Positions 19,351 to 31,300 of a stretch of DNA of 55,331 nucleotides are shown one piece after another. This DNA comes from Evernia prunastri. Taxonomy: Eukaryota; Ascomycota; Lecanoromycetes; Lecanorales; Parmeliaceae. Positions within the stretch are counted from its first letter, which is position 1, and every line of letters begins with the position of its first letter. The stretch covers positions 148-55,478 of the forward strand of contig NKYR01000188.1 of the NCBI GenBank assembly GCA_003184365.1, written 5' to 3'. The position numbers and the translations under genes were made by a program. The notes under the pieces were generated by a model. It ran no database searches and was not told where the DNA came from. It saw nothing but the letters and a program-made list of their open reading frames with translations.

Positions 19351-22300
19351 TCAAGCATCCAAACCGGCAAGAGCGCAAAGCATGGCTACAGTAACATCCC
19401 CCGTGTTGGCTTGCACTAAAGCTGAAAGGACACTCCGTTTGTCAGGCATCACTTCGGGTGGCAGTCCTTTTACACTGCCAACCGCATCCTTCGCTCTCTC
19501 TGCAAGCTTCCTTAGGACCGCAAGCCCACGATTGGTGATAGTAATAACCCCGTGAGGATCGTTGTCCTGCATCCGACCGGAAGTATGCCGCTGTTGGGAC
19601 GAAGGCTGGGGCTGTCGGCTGGATTCGGACACCATCCTTGTCAGACTGAAGATGAAGCCGTCCCGAGACGTAACCCATGTGTATGCGAGCTCATGCTCCG
19701 AGAGTGGTATTAAGCTGACAATGAGTTCCGCGGCCAGCAGACCTTGCACGAGATAAGGGGCGCGGAGCTTGACGAGACCTGCCCAATTGACATGTCCATA
19801 CTCGGGTATCGCAGCTATGGCCAGACCGAAAGCCCGAGTCAGCAGATCGTAAGATGGACTAGAAGCACTGTCTGCGGCAAATATTAATCTATAGAACGAT
19901 CTATTTGGGTCACCTCGAGCGAGCAGTTTCGCCAAGCTGTCGACTGCGTGTGGAAAGTAGCGATGTATTGCTGGGATGTAGGGAGAGAAAGAAATCTCTT
20001 CGTCCTCAGCGTTATGAGGCGTGGGCGATGGTGCGAAGGACAGTAAGAAGTGGAGTATGCACAAAGCCTCCTCTTTCCCAGGCAGGTCAATGCGTTGAGA
20101 TACATTGGTGAGAAAAGTAAGGACATCTTTGCTGAAATCTAGCGCGTTCACGTTTGTGCGTAATAACATAGTACGCGTGCCAAGATATCGGATCACTGTG
20201 CTCATAAAACGAACAACCATGGGATCTGCTAAGGCTGTGTGATTGTGCTCCAGAAACGAGAAGTTCCTGAGGATCGTCGTCACGCATATCAGTCTGTCAA
20301 CTGCCCGATCCAGGTCGTAATCCAGAGTGCCGACTGCCGGCACATCCTGGAGCATTGTACTTTCGATCTTACAGCCTCTAACAATCTCCTCGTACGAGCT
20401 GATGAGCATGGCGTCTGAGACTTCGGCAGCGTGATCCGCGAGTAGGTCCACCTGTTCTTCAGCACAATCAATCAAAGCCTCAAGCAGGTCCTCGCATTGA
20501 TCTAGAGTCGGGGGATTTTGTTCAATTGTAAGAGAAGCTAGCGTGTCAAGAGCAAGTCGCACTTCTCCATGTATGCCTGAACGGAGAGACAGAGTCAGGG
20601 CCCGAATGTCGATTACACCAAGCTCTTCCACCTTTGGTACGCTGAGCTTGTACTTTAGTAGATCATCCACAGTGCCTAGGAAATTTGAGGCTGGGGCCAA
20701 CTCAATGCCTCCATAAGTTGGCGCTGTTTCTCCGTTGTCGAGGCTTGTCGCATCGAACACCTTGTGATCATCCAGGAGCACCATCTTAGGCTCAAGCCTC
20801 CAGTTCTTGTTCTCCGACTTCTGCATTATTCGGTTGTCGTCTGCCTCCTTTTTGACTGCTGTAGACGGCTTTTGAGCTTCTTTAAGGGGACCCGTACGCG
20901 ATGGAGCTTGCATTGCGTGTTGCGGCATGCTGTAAACGTTGGATGGACGGCCCTGAGCCTGTCCCTGCTGTGATGTCATGTATCCATTCTGTAGCGCCGG
21001 TCTGACATCATGCGGTAAATTGATCATGTGCCTTTGGGGTGTTTGATACTGGGGATGCATGTGTGGCGGAGGTTGCATAAGCTGCTGCCCCTGCTGATTG
21101 TGCATTTGCTTTAAAGGAGAAAACGTCTCCTGTCTCATATTTTCACCTCCACCTTGGTTGGGATTAGAGAGCCTCGTTTGATCTGCCATGGCCTGCCGCT
21201 GTTGCTGCTGTGTATGTACGTATATTTCGTAAGGCGAGAGATGGTTTCGCCAATGTTCCTGAAGATCTTGAGCAGCAGACATACTTTGTTCTGGAGGAAA
21301 TCCAAGGAATATAGCGGCCTTTGGCCATTGCCCTGTGCTGTTAACTCTCTTAGAACCACCCATCTTCATAACAGTAACGAAGATCTGCACGCTATGTATT
21401 TGTCGCCCCGCAATTGAAGGTCGATCATTGTACTGAATTTGGTGTTGTTGCATGAAGTGAGCAATGGCTTGCACGAGCGGACCGTGATTCTCTTGTCGCG
21501 ATGGCCCCTGCTGTGCACGAAGCGCTGCCATCTGACCTGCTGACATTTGGTTCGCTGGTTGGTTCGATGGTTGTGCTAAATGGTTTATTGCACCGCTTTG
21601 CTGCCGCATTTGCTGTAGCTGTCGCATACGGGCTTCTTGTTGTATCCTCAGCTGTTGTTGCTGATGACTCTGGGGTGGTTGATTGTATTGAGACAAGGCC
21701 GTACCGTTCACTGACGAGCCAACGGGCGGAGTGAACGATTGACCAGGACCTGCACCGTATGGCATTGCTTGAGCATAATGTTGACCTCCGTTCTGAGGGG
21801 TATTCACTCGACTGCCATGTTCCGACTGTGGGGGTGACGCGTGTGCGCCGCCAAAGGTTTGAGTGGCTGGAGAGAAAGGGGAAGGGGACATAGTCTGAAC
21901 ACGCTGTTGAGGCGCTTGAGGGTTAAAGGACTGATTGGGCATAATGGGTGATTGACTCGGATTGCTCCCGGCTTGCTGGAATTGCTGGTACGATGTTGTC
22001 CCGGAGAACTGCTGATTACCATTGATTGGACCTTGATAACCTGGGAATGCTCCTTGGGGAGTCTGTGAGCGCGATGCTGGGAGGGTGCCAGGAATTTGTC
22101 GAGGGGACTCCACTATGCTATCGTCTCGCGGTCGAGGCCTTTTAGAAGGTATGAGGGTTTGAGTCGAGTACATTGGGTTGTATGCAGGAGAGCCATTGCG
22201 TGCATTTCCATTCTGCATGCGCTGTTGTAGTTGCTGATTCTGCAAATGGTTGAAGTCGAAAGACGACGTAGTAGGGGTCTGCATGAAGGCCATGGATGGG

Positions 22301-22377
22301 TCACCGCCAGGGTTGAAGACTCCATTGTCACTGTTGGGGAAAGGCTGGACGTCGTTGAGCCAGTTTGGCATACTCAT
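19351..22377 (-). CDS. SWI1: SWI1-type ARID subunit of the SWI/SNF chromatin remodeller
   Basis: DNA-binding subunit of the nucleosome-remodelling SWI/SNF complex. One uninterrupted frame of 1008 residues from the ATG at 22377. The first 290 residues are Gln/Asn/Pro/Ser-rich and disordered (QQLQQRMQNGNARNGSPAYN, IPSKRPRPRDDS, LPASRSQTPQ), as in fungal SWI1. The ARID/BRIGHT domain lies at about 296-385 (LVQAIAHFMQQHQIQYNDRP, VTVMKMGGSKRVN, DLQEHWRNHLSPYEIYV). After a second Gln-rich linker, residues of about 540-1000 form the helical SWI1/BAF250 C-terminal region (SLRSGIHGEVRLALDTLASL, VTTILRNFSFLEHN). The frame stays open upstream of the ATG to an acceptor-like catctcag at about 22405, so an upstream coding exon adding a few residues is possible. 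Confidence 0.92.
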   Translation of the reverse strand: MSMPNWLNDVQPFPNSDNGVFNPGGDPSMAFMQTPTTSSFDFNHLQNQQLQQRMQNGNARNGSPAYNPMYSTQTLIPSKRPRPRDDSIVESPRQIPGTLPASRSQTPQGAFPGYQGPINGNQQFSGTTSYQQFQQAGSNPSQSPIMPNQSFNPQAPQQRVQTMSPSPFSPATQTFGGAHASPPQSEHGSRVNTPQNGGQHYAQAMPYGAGPGQSFTPPVGSSVNGTALSQYNQPPQSHQQQQLRIQQEARMRQLQQMRQQSGAINHLAQPSNQPANQMSAGQMAALRAQQGPSRQENHGPLVQAIAHFMQQHQIQYNDRPSIAGRQIHSVQIFVTVMKMGGSKRVNSTGQWPKAAIFLGFPPEQSMSAAQDLQEHWRNHLSPYEIYVHTQQQQRQAMADQTRLSNPNQGGGENMRQETFSPLKQMHNQQGQQLMQPPPHMHPQYQTPQRHMINLPHDVRPALQNGYMTSQQGQAQGRPSNVYSMPQHAMQAPSRTGPLKEAQKPSTAVKKEADDNRIMQKSENKNWRLEPKMVLLDDHKVFDATSLDNGETAPTYGGIELAPASNFLGTVDDLLKYKLSVPKVEELGVIDIRALTLSLRSGIHGEVRLALDTLASLTIEQNPPTLDQCEDLLEALIDCAEEQVDLLADHAAEVSDAMLISSYEEIVRGCKIESTMLQDVPAVGTLDYDLDRAVDRLICVTTILRNFSFLEHNHTALADPMVVRFMSTVIRYLGTRTMLLRTNVNALDFSKDVLTFLTNVSQRIDLPGKEEALCILHFLLSFAPSPTPHNAEDEEISFSPYIPAIHRYFPHAVDSLAKLLARGDPNRSFYRLIFAADSASSPSYDLLTRAFGLAIAAIPEYGHVNWAGLVKLRAPYLVQGLLAAELIVSLIPLSEHELAYTWVTSRDGFIFSLTRMVSESSRQPQPSSQQRHTSGRMQDNDPHGVITITNRGLAVLRKLAERAKDAVGSVKGLPPEVMPDKRSVLSALVQANTGDVTVAMLCALAGLDA

Positions 22378-23009
22378 ATCGACGGGGACCTGCAGCAACC
22401 CATCTGCTTCTGAGATGTGGCGTTAGCATAACGTCCGATGACTCTATGTGACCAGCCTAGGCGCAAGGCATTCCATGGCGCCCACTCAGGACATGGAGAG
22501 ATGTGCTGTGGTGAGCGACAAGAGTAGGACAACAGGGTATGTGAAGAGGGCAAGCGCATCCAAAGGATATCTGGAGGAGTATATGGTGTCCGCGACCAGT
22601 ATGGCGGAAATAATAGAGAGAATCATGCAGAAGGGCTCACCTGGAGTGGCAGGCTTTTGGGTAGGCTATTTGCATCACTATCAATAAAGAAGCGCTTCAG
22701 GATCGGAGGTCTTTATCAAACTTACACCAATGATGGAGCAGGCCTGGTGAGTGGGGAGGGAGCTTCATCACGAGGGAGAGTCAGCATAGGCAGGCCAAGC
22801 TTCGAGTAGGACGCGATGGGAAGGGAATGATTCGACATGAGAGACGCATGCGACTGATGACAAAAGCCTAAGGTAGGTAGATGAGAGGGTATGTTTTGCC
22901 CGATCACGGCTGACTTTGAAGCAGGCGTGACGATGGGCTTTGGGGGTTGGAAGTTTCGGGGAAGTGAGTGGGGATTAAAGCAATGCCAGGATTGGACGGG
23001 CAAAAGGAG

Positions 23010-23100
23010 ACAGATGGAGGGAGGAGGAGGAGGAGGAAGAGGAGGAGGAGGTGGAGGACAAGGAGGACAAGGTGGAGAAGGTGGTGAGCAGGCAGGCAGG
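23010..23100. repeat. GGA-rich polypurine tract
   Basis: An imperfect (GGA)n/(GGT)n tract on the + strand, so polypyrimidine on the SWI1 strand, where it probably lies in the 5' leader or promoter. Such tracts are nucleosome-poor and can form triplexes. Those consequences are general knowledge, not seen here. Confidence 0.8.
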
Positions 23101-23173
23101 TAGGCAGTTACTTTACCTTTGTTATCTGATTCGTATTTTGCCCTTAGCCAAACACCAAACAGTTAAATACCTC

Positions 23174-23209
23174 GATAATAATAATAGGCAAATAATAATA
23201 ATAATAATG
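23174..23209. repeat. (ATA)n microsatellite
   Basis: Interrupted run of ATA/TAA units (ataataataata, then aataataataataataat). Confidence 0.85.
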
Positions 23210-23522
23210 GCAGCAGATATTATTATTTTTTCAAATCTAGGCACCTTGCGTCTCCTCTCCCTTTTGGATCACTCGAATGGGGACGGGGATAATCTTTAGC
23301 CGGAAGTACGGGGTACGGAGTACGCAGTATTATTAAAGTAAAGTGTATTGAGTACATGTACTGTATTAATTTTGGCCTAGAGATAAAATATAATATTATA
23401 CGCTGTTCTAAGAAGTTAAATGTAGAGTAAATGTACCTACCTACCTTACCTAGCTACCTTAAGGTAGGCAGCGCTACTTGTAAAGAATACATACCGTCCT
23501 AGGTACCTATGATTATTCATTG

Positions 23523-23549
23523 TCATCATCATCATCATCATCATCATCT
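23523..23549. repeat. (ATC)n microsatellite
   Basis: Nine near-perfect ATC units (tcatcatcatc and onward). Confidence 0.9.
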
Positions 23550-24327
23550 TCAACAGCAGTGTTACCATTATTTTCATGGATATGTTAATTAACTATTAGT
23601 GATTAATCCAAGCCGGTAACCTAATCATACAGAGAGTATAGTAAACCCGCCCCCCCTTTTCTAACTAAGGTAGATTCTCCTGTCTACTAGCAAGAATTCT
23701 CCGGCTGAACCTGGATCATGCAACCAGTGCAGCATCACTTTAATACTATTACCCGCATGACTGACTTTGGGCCATTCGGTACAACTGGTCGTTTGCTTGT
23801 TTGCTTGCTTGATTGCTTCGCTTCCTCTGTTCCTTGACCATTCGTTGACCATGCGGAGCAGGGGACTATGACAATATGTCCTTCGCTCGGGACTTTAAGT
23901 TACTCACTCGTCTTGATTCTTGACACCGAGATGGTGAAATCTAATCATAAGGTACTGGTACCGTCCATCTGCAGACGCATGAAGATGTACTGTATAACAA
24001 GGATACCCGGCCAGCATACAAGTAGTTACTGGATCAGCGTGATAATCACGAGCACTTCATATTATAGTCAGTGAATCGTGGATACTATAGTCTAAAAATC
24101 GATTATGGATAGTTATGGCAAGGTGTAATAAAACATGGAAAGCTACAAGCTACAGAGAGTGAGTGAAGTAGTGTCTTGCCATCACTTCCACGCCAAGACA
24201 TACATGACATTTCGGGTTAGCTCGTTTTGATAGCTTTCAGAATGACTTTCGCGGGCTCTGTACGAAGCAATTCTTACCCTTCAGCTAGCTGAAGACTTCT
24301 CACTTACAATATACATCCATATACAAA

Positions 24328-25793
24328 ATGGGAGACGTTGCTGTGGAAAATCCTTTGAACTTAGTTCCACCGCATAAGAGGCAGACGCCGTCAAATATGC
24401 CCAGCATCGACATTGAAGGCATCGGTAACGATGATAGCGACGAGTACTCGACCTTGAAGAAGCTCCAAAGACATCTCGAGTAAGCTGAGGCACTCATAAT
24501 GATCAAGCGCGTACTAAGCTTCAAAAAGGTACATCAACTTACAAGAAGAATACATCAAGGATGAGCAGAGGTAAGCCTACGGCGTGGGACTCTCAGTGGT
24601 CGGGTTCTGAAAGATTTGCAGGAGCCTAAAGAGAGAGCTGGTACGAGCTCAAGAAGAAATCAAGCGGATACAGAGTGTTCCTTTGGTAATCGGCCAATTC
24701 ATGGAAGCAATCGATCAAAAGTACGCAACCCCAACACTGATTCTCCCAGCTTTGACGACTAATGTTTGAACAGTACCGGTATCGTGCAATCATCTACAGG
24801 TTCAAATTATGTAGTCCGCATCCTTTCTACTCTCGATCGGGAAAAACTCAAGCCATCATCATCTGTCGCCCTTCACCGTCACTCAAATTCTCTTGTTGAC
24901 ATACTGCCGCCTGAAGCCGATTCGTCTATAGCCATGCTCGGTGCTCACGAAAAACCCGATGTGACATACGCAGATGTTGGGGGCTTGGACATGCAGAAGC
25001 AGGAGATCCGAGAAGCTGTGGAGCTGCCATTGACGCACTTTGACCTCTACAAGCAAATAGGTGGGTGCATGTTTGTTCTCACTTGTCTTGGCGTCGCTGA
25101 TGATCCACAGGCATCGACCCTCCTCGTGGTGTTCTTCTGTACGGTCCTCCCGGCACTGGTAAGACCATGCTAGTCAAAGCTGTGGCCAACAGCACAACGG
25201 CGAATTTCATTCGCGTCGTGGGCTCAGAGTTTGTGCAGAAGTACCTGGGAGAGGGACCACGTATGGTGCGTGATGTTTTTCGAATGGCGAGAGAAAATTC
25301 GCCCGCTATCATCTTCATCGATGAGATTGATGCTATTGCTACGAAACGGTTTGATGCCCAGACTGGTGCAGACCGAGAGGTGCAGCGCATCCTGCTAGAG
25401 CTACTGAATCAGATGGATGGCTTTGATCAGACCAGCAATGTCAAAGTCATCATGGCAACAAACCGAGCCGACACGTTGGATCCTGCCTTACTACGCCCAG
25501 GTCGTCTAGACCGAAAGATCGAATTCCCTTCCCTACGAGATCGGCGGGAGAGACGGTTGATTTTCACAACCATTTCCGCCAAAATGTCACTATCGCCCGA
25601 GGTTGACTTGGATTCTCTCATCATCCGTAACGATCCATTATCAGGGGCAATTATAGCAGCCATTATGCAAGAGGCAGGGTTGAGGGCTGTCAGGAAGAAC
25701 AGGTACAACATTATTCAATCGGACTTGGAAGAATCTTATTCGAGTCAGGTGAAGGGGGAGGCAAGCGATATTAAATTCGATTTCTACAAGTAG
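24328..25793 (+). CDS. RPT3: 26S proteasome regulatory AAA-ATPase subunit RPT3
   Basis: One of six ATPases in the base of the 19S regulatory particle that unfold substrates into the 20S core. Exons 24328-24479, 24529-24570, 24622-24720, 24774-25060 and 25111-25793 join in phase to give 420 residues. An N-terminal coiled coil (STLKKLQRHLEYINLQEEYI) leads to an OB domain, then the AAA domain: YADVGGLDMQKQEIREAVEL, Walker A GPPGTGKT at about 205, pore loop segment FVQKYLGEGPRMVRDV, Walker B IIFIDEIDAIATKR, Arg fingers in the DPALLRPGRLDRKIEFP region. The C-terminus DIKFDFYK is the typical RPT3 tail that docks into the 20S alpha ring. Intron 1 has a good tactaag branch site. Confidence 0.97.
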
Positions 25794-26230
25794 CATTTTT
25801 CAGCGCTGCAGCTGCATATTTACGCATTATTACTGTTTCCACCACAATGCACAAATGGAAGATATGCCTATCAGGCTTGAGTTTCGACAAATCATTTCAG
25901 CACAGGAGATGAGATCTCAGCGTGATAATTCGAGATGACTACGGACAGTACCTTATCCATCACCATGATACTATGAGCTGCTGGTCAGTAAATGTATTGC
26001 TCGTGTGACCCTTTACCTAAAGGTAAGCCTGGTGACCTTAGGTACTTGGCGCTCGATAACAGGGGTCCAAGAAACGCTAGTCTACTTGCGCAGGGGTGAG
26101 TGAGTGGCAGGCAACCGCCCGTCATCCTCACCCAACCTCCCAACTCCTCCATCAACAATCATTCACCATCCACATTACCGTACAGTTTCCTCAACTTCAT
26201 CATTCTATAATCTTAAGTTCGGACGCCAAC
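25794..26230. other. Intergenic region between RPT3 and PEP4
   Basis: About 440 bp containing the RPT3 3' end and the PEP4 promoter. A copy of the palindromic motif (cctaaaggtaag and gaccttaggtac) sits at 26018-26044, about 190 bp before the PEP4 start. The last 100 bp are C-rich. Confidence 0.45.
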
Positions 26231-27603
26231 ATGAAGAGCTGTCTCATCTTTGCCGTAGCGGCCTTTGCTGGCCTGGCGAACTGCGGTGTCCACAAGCTGA
26301 AGCTCGAAAAGGTGCCTCTATCAGAGCAGCTCGAACATGCCGATATCACCACACATGCCAAGTCTCTTTACAAGAAGTATTCCGGCCAAAAGTTCATGGG
26401 GATCCGACCCGAAGCACACAAGGAAGAAATGTTTAGGGATACCTCAATCCATTTGGACCGCGACCACCCAGTACCTGTTTCCAACTTCTTGAATGCCCAA
26501 TGTTTGTCCAACCACACCCGCTCGACCCTTTTGGATCTGACAAGAAACTAGATTATTCTGAAATCAGTATCGGTACCCCACCGCAAACATTCAAAGTAGT
26601 CCTGGACACTGGCTCCTCCAACCTCTGGGTCCCGTCAGCCGAGTGTGGATCCATTGCTTGCTACCTTCATACGAAGTATGACTCATCTGCGTCATCAACG
26701 TACAAGAAAAATGGTTCCGACTTTGAGATTCGATATGGTTCCGGCAGTCTAAGCGGCTTCATTTCGCAGGACACCGTCCAAATAGGCGACATCGGGATCC
26801 AGAACCAAAGCTTTGCTGAAGCTACCCAAGAACCTGGCCTTGCGTTCGCCTTCGGTCGCTTTGATGGCATCATGGGCCTTGGCTACGATACTATCAGCGT
26901 TAACAAGATCGTTCCACCCTTCTACAGCATGATTGAGCAAGGCCTTCTGGACGACCCGGTTGTCTCCTTCTATCTCAGCAACACCAACAACGGCGAGGGC
27001 GACGAATCTGAGGCTATGTTTGGTGGCGTGAACAAGGACCACTACACTGGCAAGATGACCAAGATTCCGCTGAGACGCAAGGCGTACTGGGAAGTCGATC
27101 TAGATGCCATTACTTTCGGTGACGCAACGGCTGAACTTGACAACACCGGTATCATCCTGGATACCGGAACCTCTCTGATTGCCCTTCCCTCCACCCTGGC
27201 TGAGCTTCTGTGAGTAACGAGGTCATTACATCACACCGCTAGATGCTAACTTGAACAGCAATAAGGAGATCGGGGCAAAGAAGGGCTACAATGGCCAGTA
27301 CACTGTTGATTGCTCGAAGAGAGAGGAGCTTCCCAACATGTCATTCACTCTCACCGGTCAGAACTTCACGATCGGTCCGTATGACTACATTCTTGAAGTC
27401 CAAGGTTCCTGCATCTCGTCTTTCTTTGGCATGGGTAAGTTCTTCTCGACATCCACCATTGAAACCGAGCTCATCTGCAATTTATAGATTTCCCTGAGCC
27501 CGTTGGTCCATTGGCAATTCTTGGTGATGCATTCTTGAGGAAATGGTATTCCGTGTACGATCTAGGCACCAACAGTGTTGGCCTCGCTCTGGCTAGGCAG
27601 TAG
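26231..27603 (+). CDS. PEP4: Vacuolar aspartic protease, proteinase A type
   Basis: Pepsin-family endopeptidase that matures other vacuolar hydrolases and degrades autophagic cargo. Exons 26231-26501, 26552-27209, 27259-27434 and 27488-27603 join in phase to give 406 residues, the normal length. A signal peptide (MKSCLIFAVAAFAGLANCG) and a basic propeptide (KVPLSEQLEHADITTHAKSL) precede the mature enzyme. The two catalytic motifs are LDTGSSNLWVPS at about 109 and ILDTGTSLIALP at about 293. The flap tyrosine segment is IRYGSGSLSGF. Other markers are FDGIMGLGYDTISVN, GAKKGYNGQYTVDC and the end GDAFLRKWYSVYDLGTNSVG. An N-glycosylation sequon is present at NQSF and another at NFTI. Confidence 0.96.
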
Positions 27604-28380
27604 GGCAATGCGTACATCAAGCGCGACAATGATGCCAGTCATCGGGTTAGGAAAGAAGCTTTGTATTCAAAGGGGAAGCGTGAGAGGGATTTGGGGCTTC
27701 TCTTTCCTTACAACCTTTTTGTATTCTATGTACTACTGCGTACCCGGGGGCAACTGGCAAGATTGTTTCTCACGTGGTCGCTATTAAATTACTATTGAGA
27801 ATTGGAAAGACACTTGTCTTGGTTGTGACCCAGAACAAGAAGCAGAGCTCTGAAAAAGAACATTTGAGCGTCGTCGTTGTACTCTGTAGATGTGTAGTTA
27901 CAACTTACAAGTGAGGAGGTCCGGACTCGCAATAAATGGATGGTGGCAGGGGTAGGAGTAAGGTAGCTCGGTAGGTACCTAAGGTACCTTAACCCTGCTA
28001 GGCTGCTGCGGTTTGGTTTATACGCTAGAAGAGGCCCGCATTGATCTGCAGCTAGAGTATCGTTACCGTTTTTTATTTCCGTCACCAAGGTGATTCAACC
28101 TCTTTGTGAACATTCGACACCACTATTTTGCGAGTAAAAAGCACTGCATCCACGCTCAGACTTGCTGAATGATATTTGTCTCATCCAATTTTCATACTAC
28201 CAAAAGCTTGCCACAGTCGTCATGAACCGGCTGACACATACTCATCCTTATCATGCATCACCTGAGCGAAGTGGTAGCACGACGAGTTCTCAGATGCTCC
28301 GAAATTCGCTGCCTCCAAATATTTAGTCCTGCGACCGGTATCTCCACCAATCTGTAGTACATATACATACAGCTCTCAAT
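27604..28380. other. Intergenic region between PEP4 and ATG26
   Basis: About 780 bp with no gene. A dense motif block, ggtaggtacctaaggtacc, lies at 27970-27992. The rest has no repeat or RNA structure that I can support. Confidence 0.45.
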
Positions 28381-31300
28381 ATGGCTCCCGAACTCGATCT
28401 CCATAAGATGGTTGGGCGAAAGCTTACCAAGAAAAGGAAGCCACTTCGAGCTTCGTCAGTACAATATCCGGCAAGGTTGAAAGAAGGAGAAGACGCGCAA
28501 GAAGATGTCACAGCTACTAAGGGCGAGCCTGCCCAAAATATGAACCAATCTATTTTCTCCATGATTGCTGCGGCTGGGTCCAAAGTTGACTTCAATGCGC
28601 GATTTGAAGAAGAAAGCAGTGATAGCGACAATGAGAACCAAGTCTCAGCCAAAGCAGGTGGTGGAGAGGAGCAGCTGAACCCTCTGCGGACTCAGACACG
28701 GTTGGACAGGCAGCATGAGGAAAAACCTTTGGGAGAAAAGCCCGGGAGGCCGCAAAGGAAATTGGCTGAGCCTAGAGGCTTTCGTCCATTGCCGAAGCTA
28801 GATCTACGGACCATCGAGGAAAAAAATTACATGTCCCAAAGTTTGTGCCTGCCGTCAAGTGGAGTGTTGAGCCAACAGGAGAGTTCATCAGGTGTCACCC
28901 CACGGGATGCACCTGTGATGAGCATGATGCTGGAAGCACAGGCCGATCTCTTTCCCTCCAATCCAGTCTTGGAAACCAAGAACACCGATGCAGAGATTGG
29001 TCAGGATGTAATTCGCAAAGAGAATCCCACCAATCTTGTGACTCGGCTGATGGAGATATTTGGCTTTGAGAGACCTGAAGAGGTGGTATCCGGTATTTGG
29101 GAACGACACTGTAGATTCGCATCAGCGCGCTGATCGATCTATAGAATATCCTTGCTGGCTTTTACAAAGTGTTCTACTCCAAGGGTACATGTATATTACC
29201 CAAAACCATATCTGTTTTTACGCATACCTGCCCAAGAAATCCGTAAGCTAGCTCCGTTGTTGCCAGAACCACATTTCGCCTAAGCTCACGCACCAGCAGA
29301 ACGTACCCGTCAAGTCTGGCCATCTCTCCAAAAGAGGTAGACAGAATCCTAGGTTCCACCGCTATTGGTTTGTCTTAAAGGGCGATGTTTTATCATATTA
29401 TACTGATCAGTCGCGTCTCTACTTCCCAAGTGGCAATATCGACCTACGCTACGGCATATCTGCCTCAGAGAAAGGTAAAGATTTCACGATTGTCACGGAC
29501 CAACGTGTGTATCATTTCAAGGCGGACAGTGCTACCAGCGCAAAGGAGTGGGTTAAGACGCTACAGAAAGTTATCTTTCGATCCCACAATGATGGCGATA
29601 GCGTAAAAATTTCTCTGCCCATTGAGAATGTGATTGACGTTGAAGAAAGCCCGGTCAGTGGGCTCGCTGAGACCCTCAAGATTCGCGTGATAGACGGTGA
29701 CGAGACGTACGCTGTTGAAGAGGTGTGAAAACTCTAGCCTGCTAGTTTTTTTCTGATGCTAACTCATGAGAACAGTACTACTTCTCATTCTTCAGCTTCG
29801 GACACGACGCTTTTAATGTTCTACACATAATGGTGAATGACACAACCGCACAAAAGATTTCCCAAAACATTCTTTCGCCTTCCACTGTGCATGATGACCC
29901 CCGTTTGCGCGATAGCTCTCAATTACCTAGGAAGCAAAAACCGTACGATCTTGGAGCGGGCGATCCCTTGGTCACAGCAACACGTGTTTTGCACGATAAT
30001 ATTCGGGCGACCCTTATCCCATTCTCTCCGACAGGAAGTGGGCAAGTAAGTCCTCGCGTGAGCGGCGATTGGGGAAGACGTAGCATGGACGGAAGCCGGA
30101 AAAGCATTGATGTGGGTCGAAAGAGTATGGACTTTCCAGCTAGAGATTATAGTCGTACTAGCTTCGAGCGAGGGAGGAGAAGTGCGAGCACTAGCAGACA
30201 CAGGTTGTCCAATAGGCACCCAGGAACTGAGGCACAGTCCACAGCGCCGCAAGGATCCACTGATTCTTTTGTCCACTCACTTGAGCAGGGTACTGAGTCT
30301 TCTGCGCCTATCCTTTCGAGCAATGAGACACAAGCTTCAGGCAGCCAGATTCTGAATCGAAGCGATGTCTTCCAATCCCCAACCATCCAGCATCTCCACG
30401 GTTCTCCACCCTTCGATGAAGACGATAGACGAAGACGATCAGTGAATTCGGCACGCTCCGACTCCATAGATACGCATATCAAGACGTATCGTCCCAAGTT
30501 GCCTTGTGGGAAGCAAAGCGGTGTAGAAAGCCAACAAGGCAGCGAATCAAACAAAAATCAACTGTCACAATCCAATTCTTCTCCGACGCTACACCAACTT
30601 GTCAAAGCAGGTGCATATCCTCTGCAAAGAGCAGCTGGTTTTGCCGGCTATCTTCGATCTCGATCAAAGAGAATGGGTGACTTACTCGCCACTGATGCTA
30701 TGGGCTACATGGAGAAGGTTTCCGGTATGTGGGCAGGAGGCCGGAAACACTATAGTGATGCAGAAGGCGTTTTATCCGACGATCGACTTCAGGATCTGGA
30801 TGATGAGAACAATACCGCGAACTATGGCGACCGCTTTAGGGAGCATTTCGCACTACCAGCATCTGAGAAGCTACAAGCAACCTACTTTGGCCACTTGCAA
30901 CGTGTTTTGCCTCTCTATGGCAAAATATACGTCAGTAACAAGAATGTCTGCTACAGAAGTCTCTTCAAGGGCACCAGAACAAAGATGGTGCTGCCGCTCA
31001 AAGACATCGAAACCGTCGACAAGGAGAAAGGCTTTAGATTCGGCTATTCGGGGCTTGTCATTGTCATCCGTGGTCATGAAGAGCTCTTTTTTGAATTTGC
31101 TAATCCAGAAGCCCGAGACGACTGCGCAATTACCATCCTTGAGAAATTGGGCTCGATGAAGTCTCTGCAAGACTCTGGATTATTGACACAAGAGGACAAT
31201 GAAGAAGCCGAGACGGCCAAAGCCGAGAATAAGATGTTACACGAAGCGAGGCAAGCCGGCCATAACATCCACGAGCTGAGATCCCCGGAGCTAGTGGATT

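Larger units (their letters stand above)
22378..24327. other. Long gene-poor intergenic region upstream of SWI1 and RPT3
   Basis: Nearly 2 kb between divergent genes. It holds the SWI1 5' leader (a pyrimidine-rich stretch on the SWI1 strand), several microsatellites, a cluster of TACCTA/TAGGTA motifs at 23435-23475 and AT-rich DNA around 23330-23420. Open frames here are short and low-complexity. No RNA gene recognised. Confidence 0.5.

Noticed and set aside
30107..31268. Several long antisense and alternate frames within ATG26
   Set aside because: They lie inside the continuous ATG26 exon with clear family conservation and are shadows of it.
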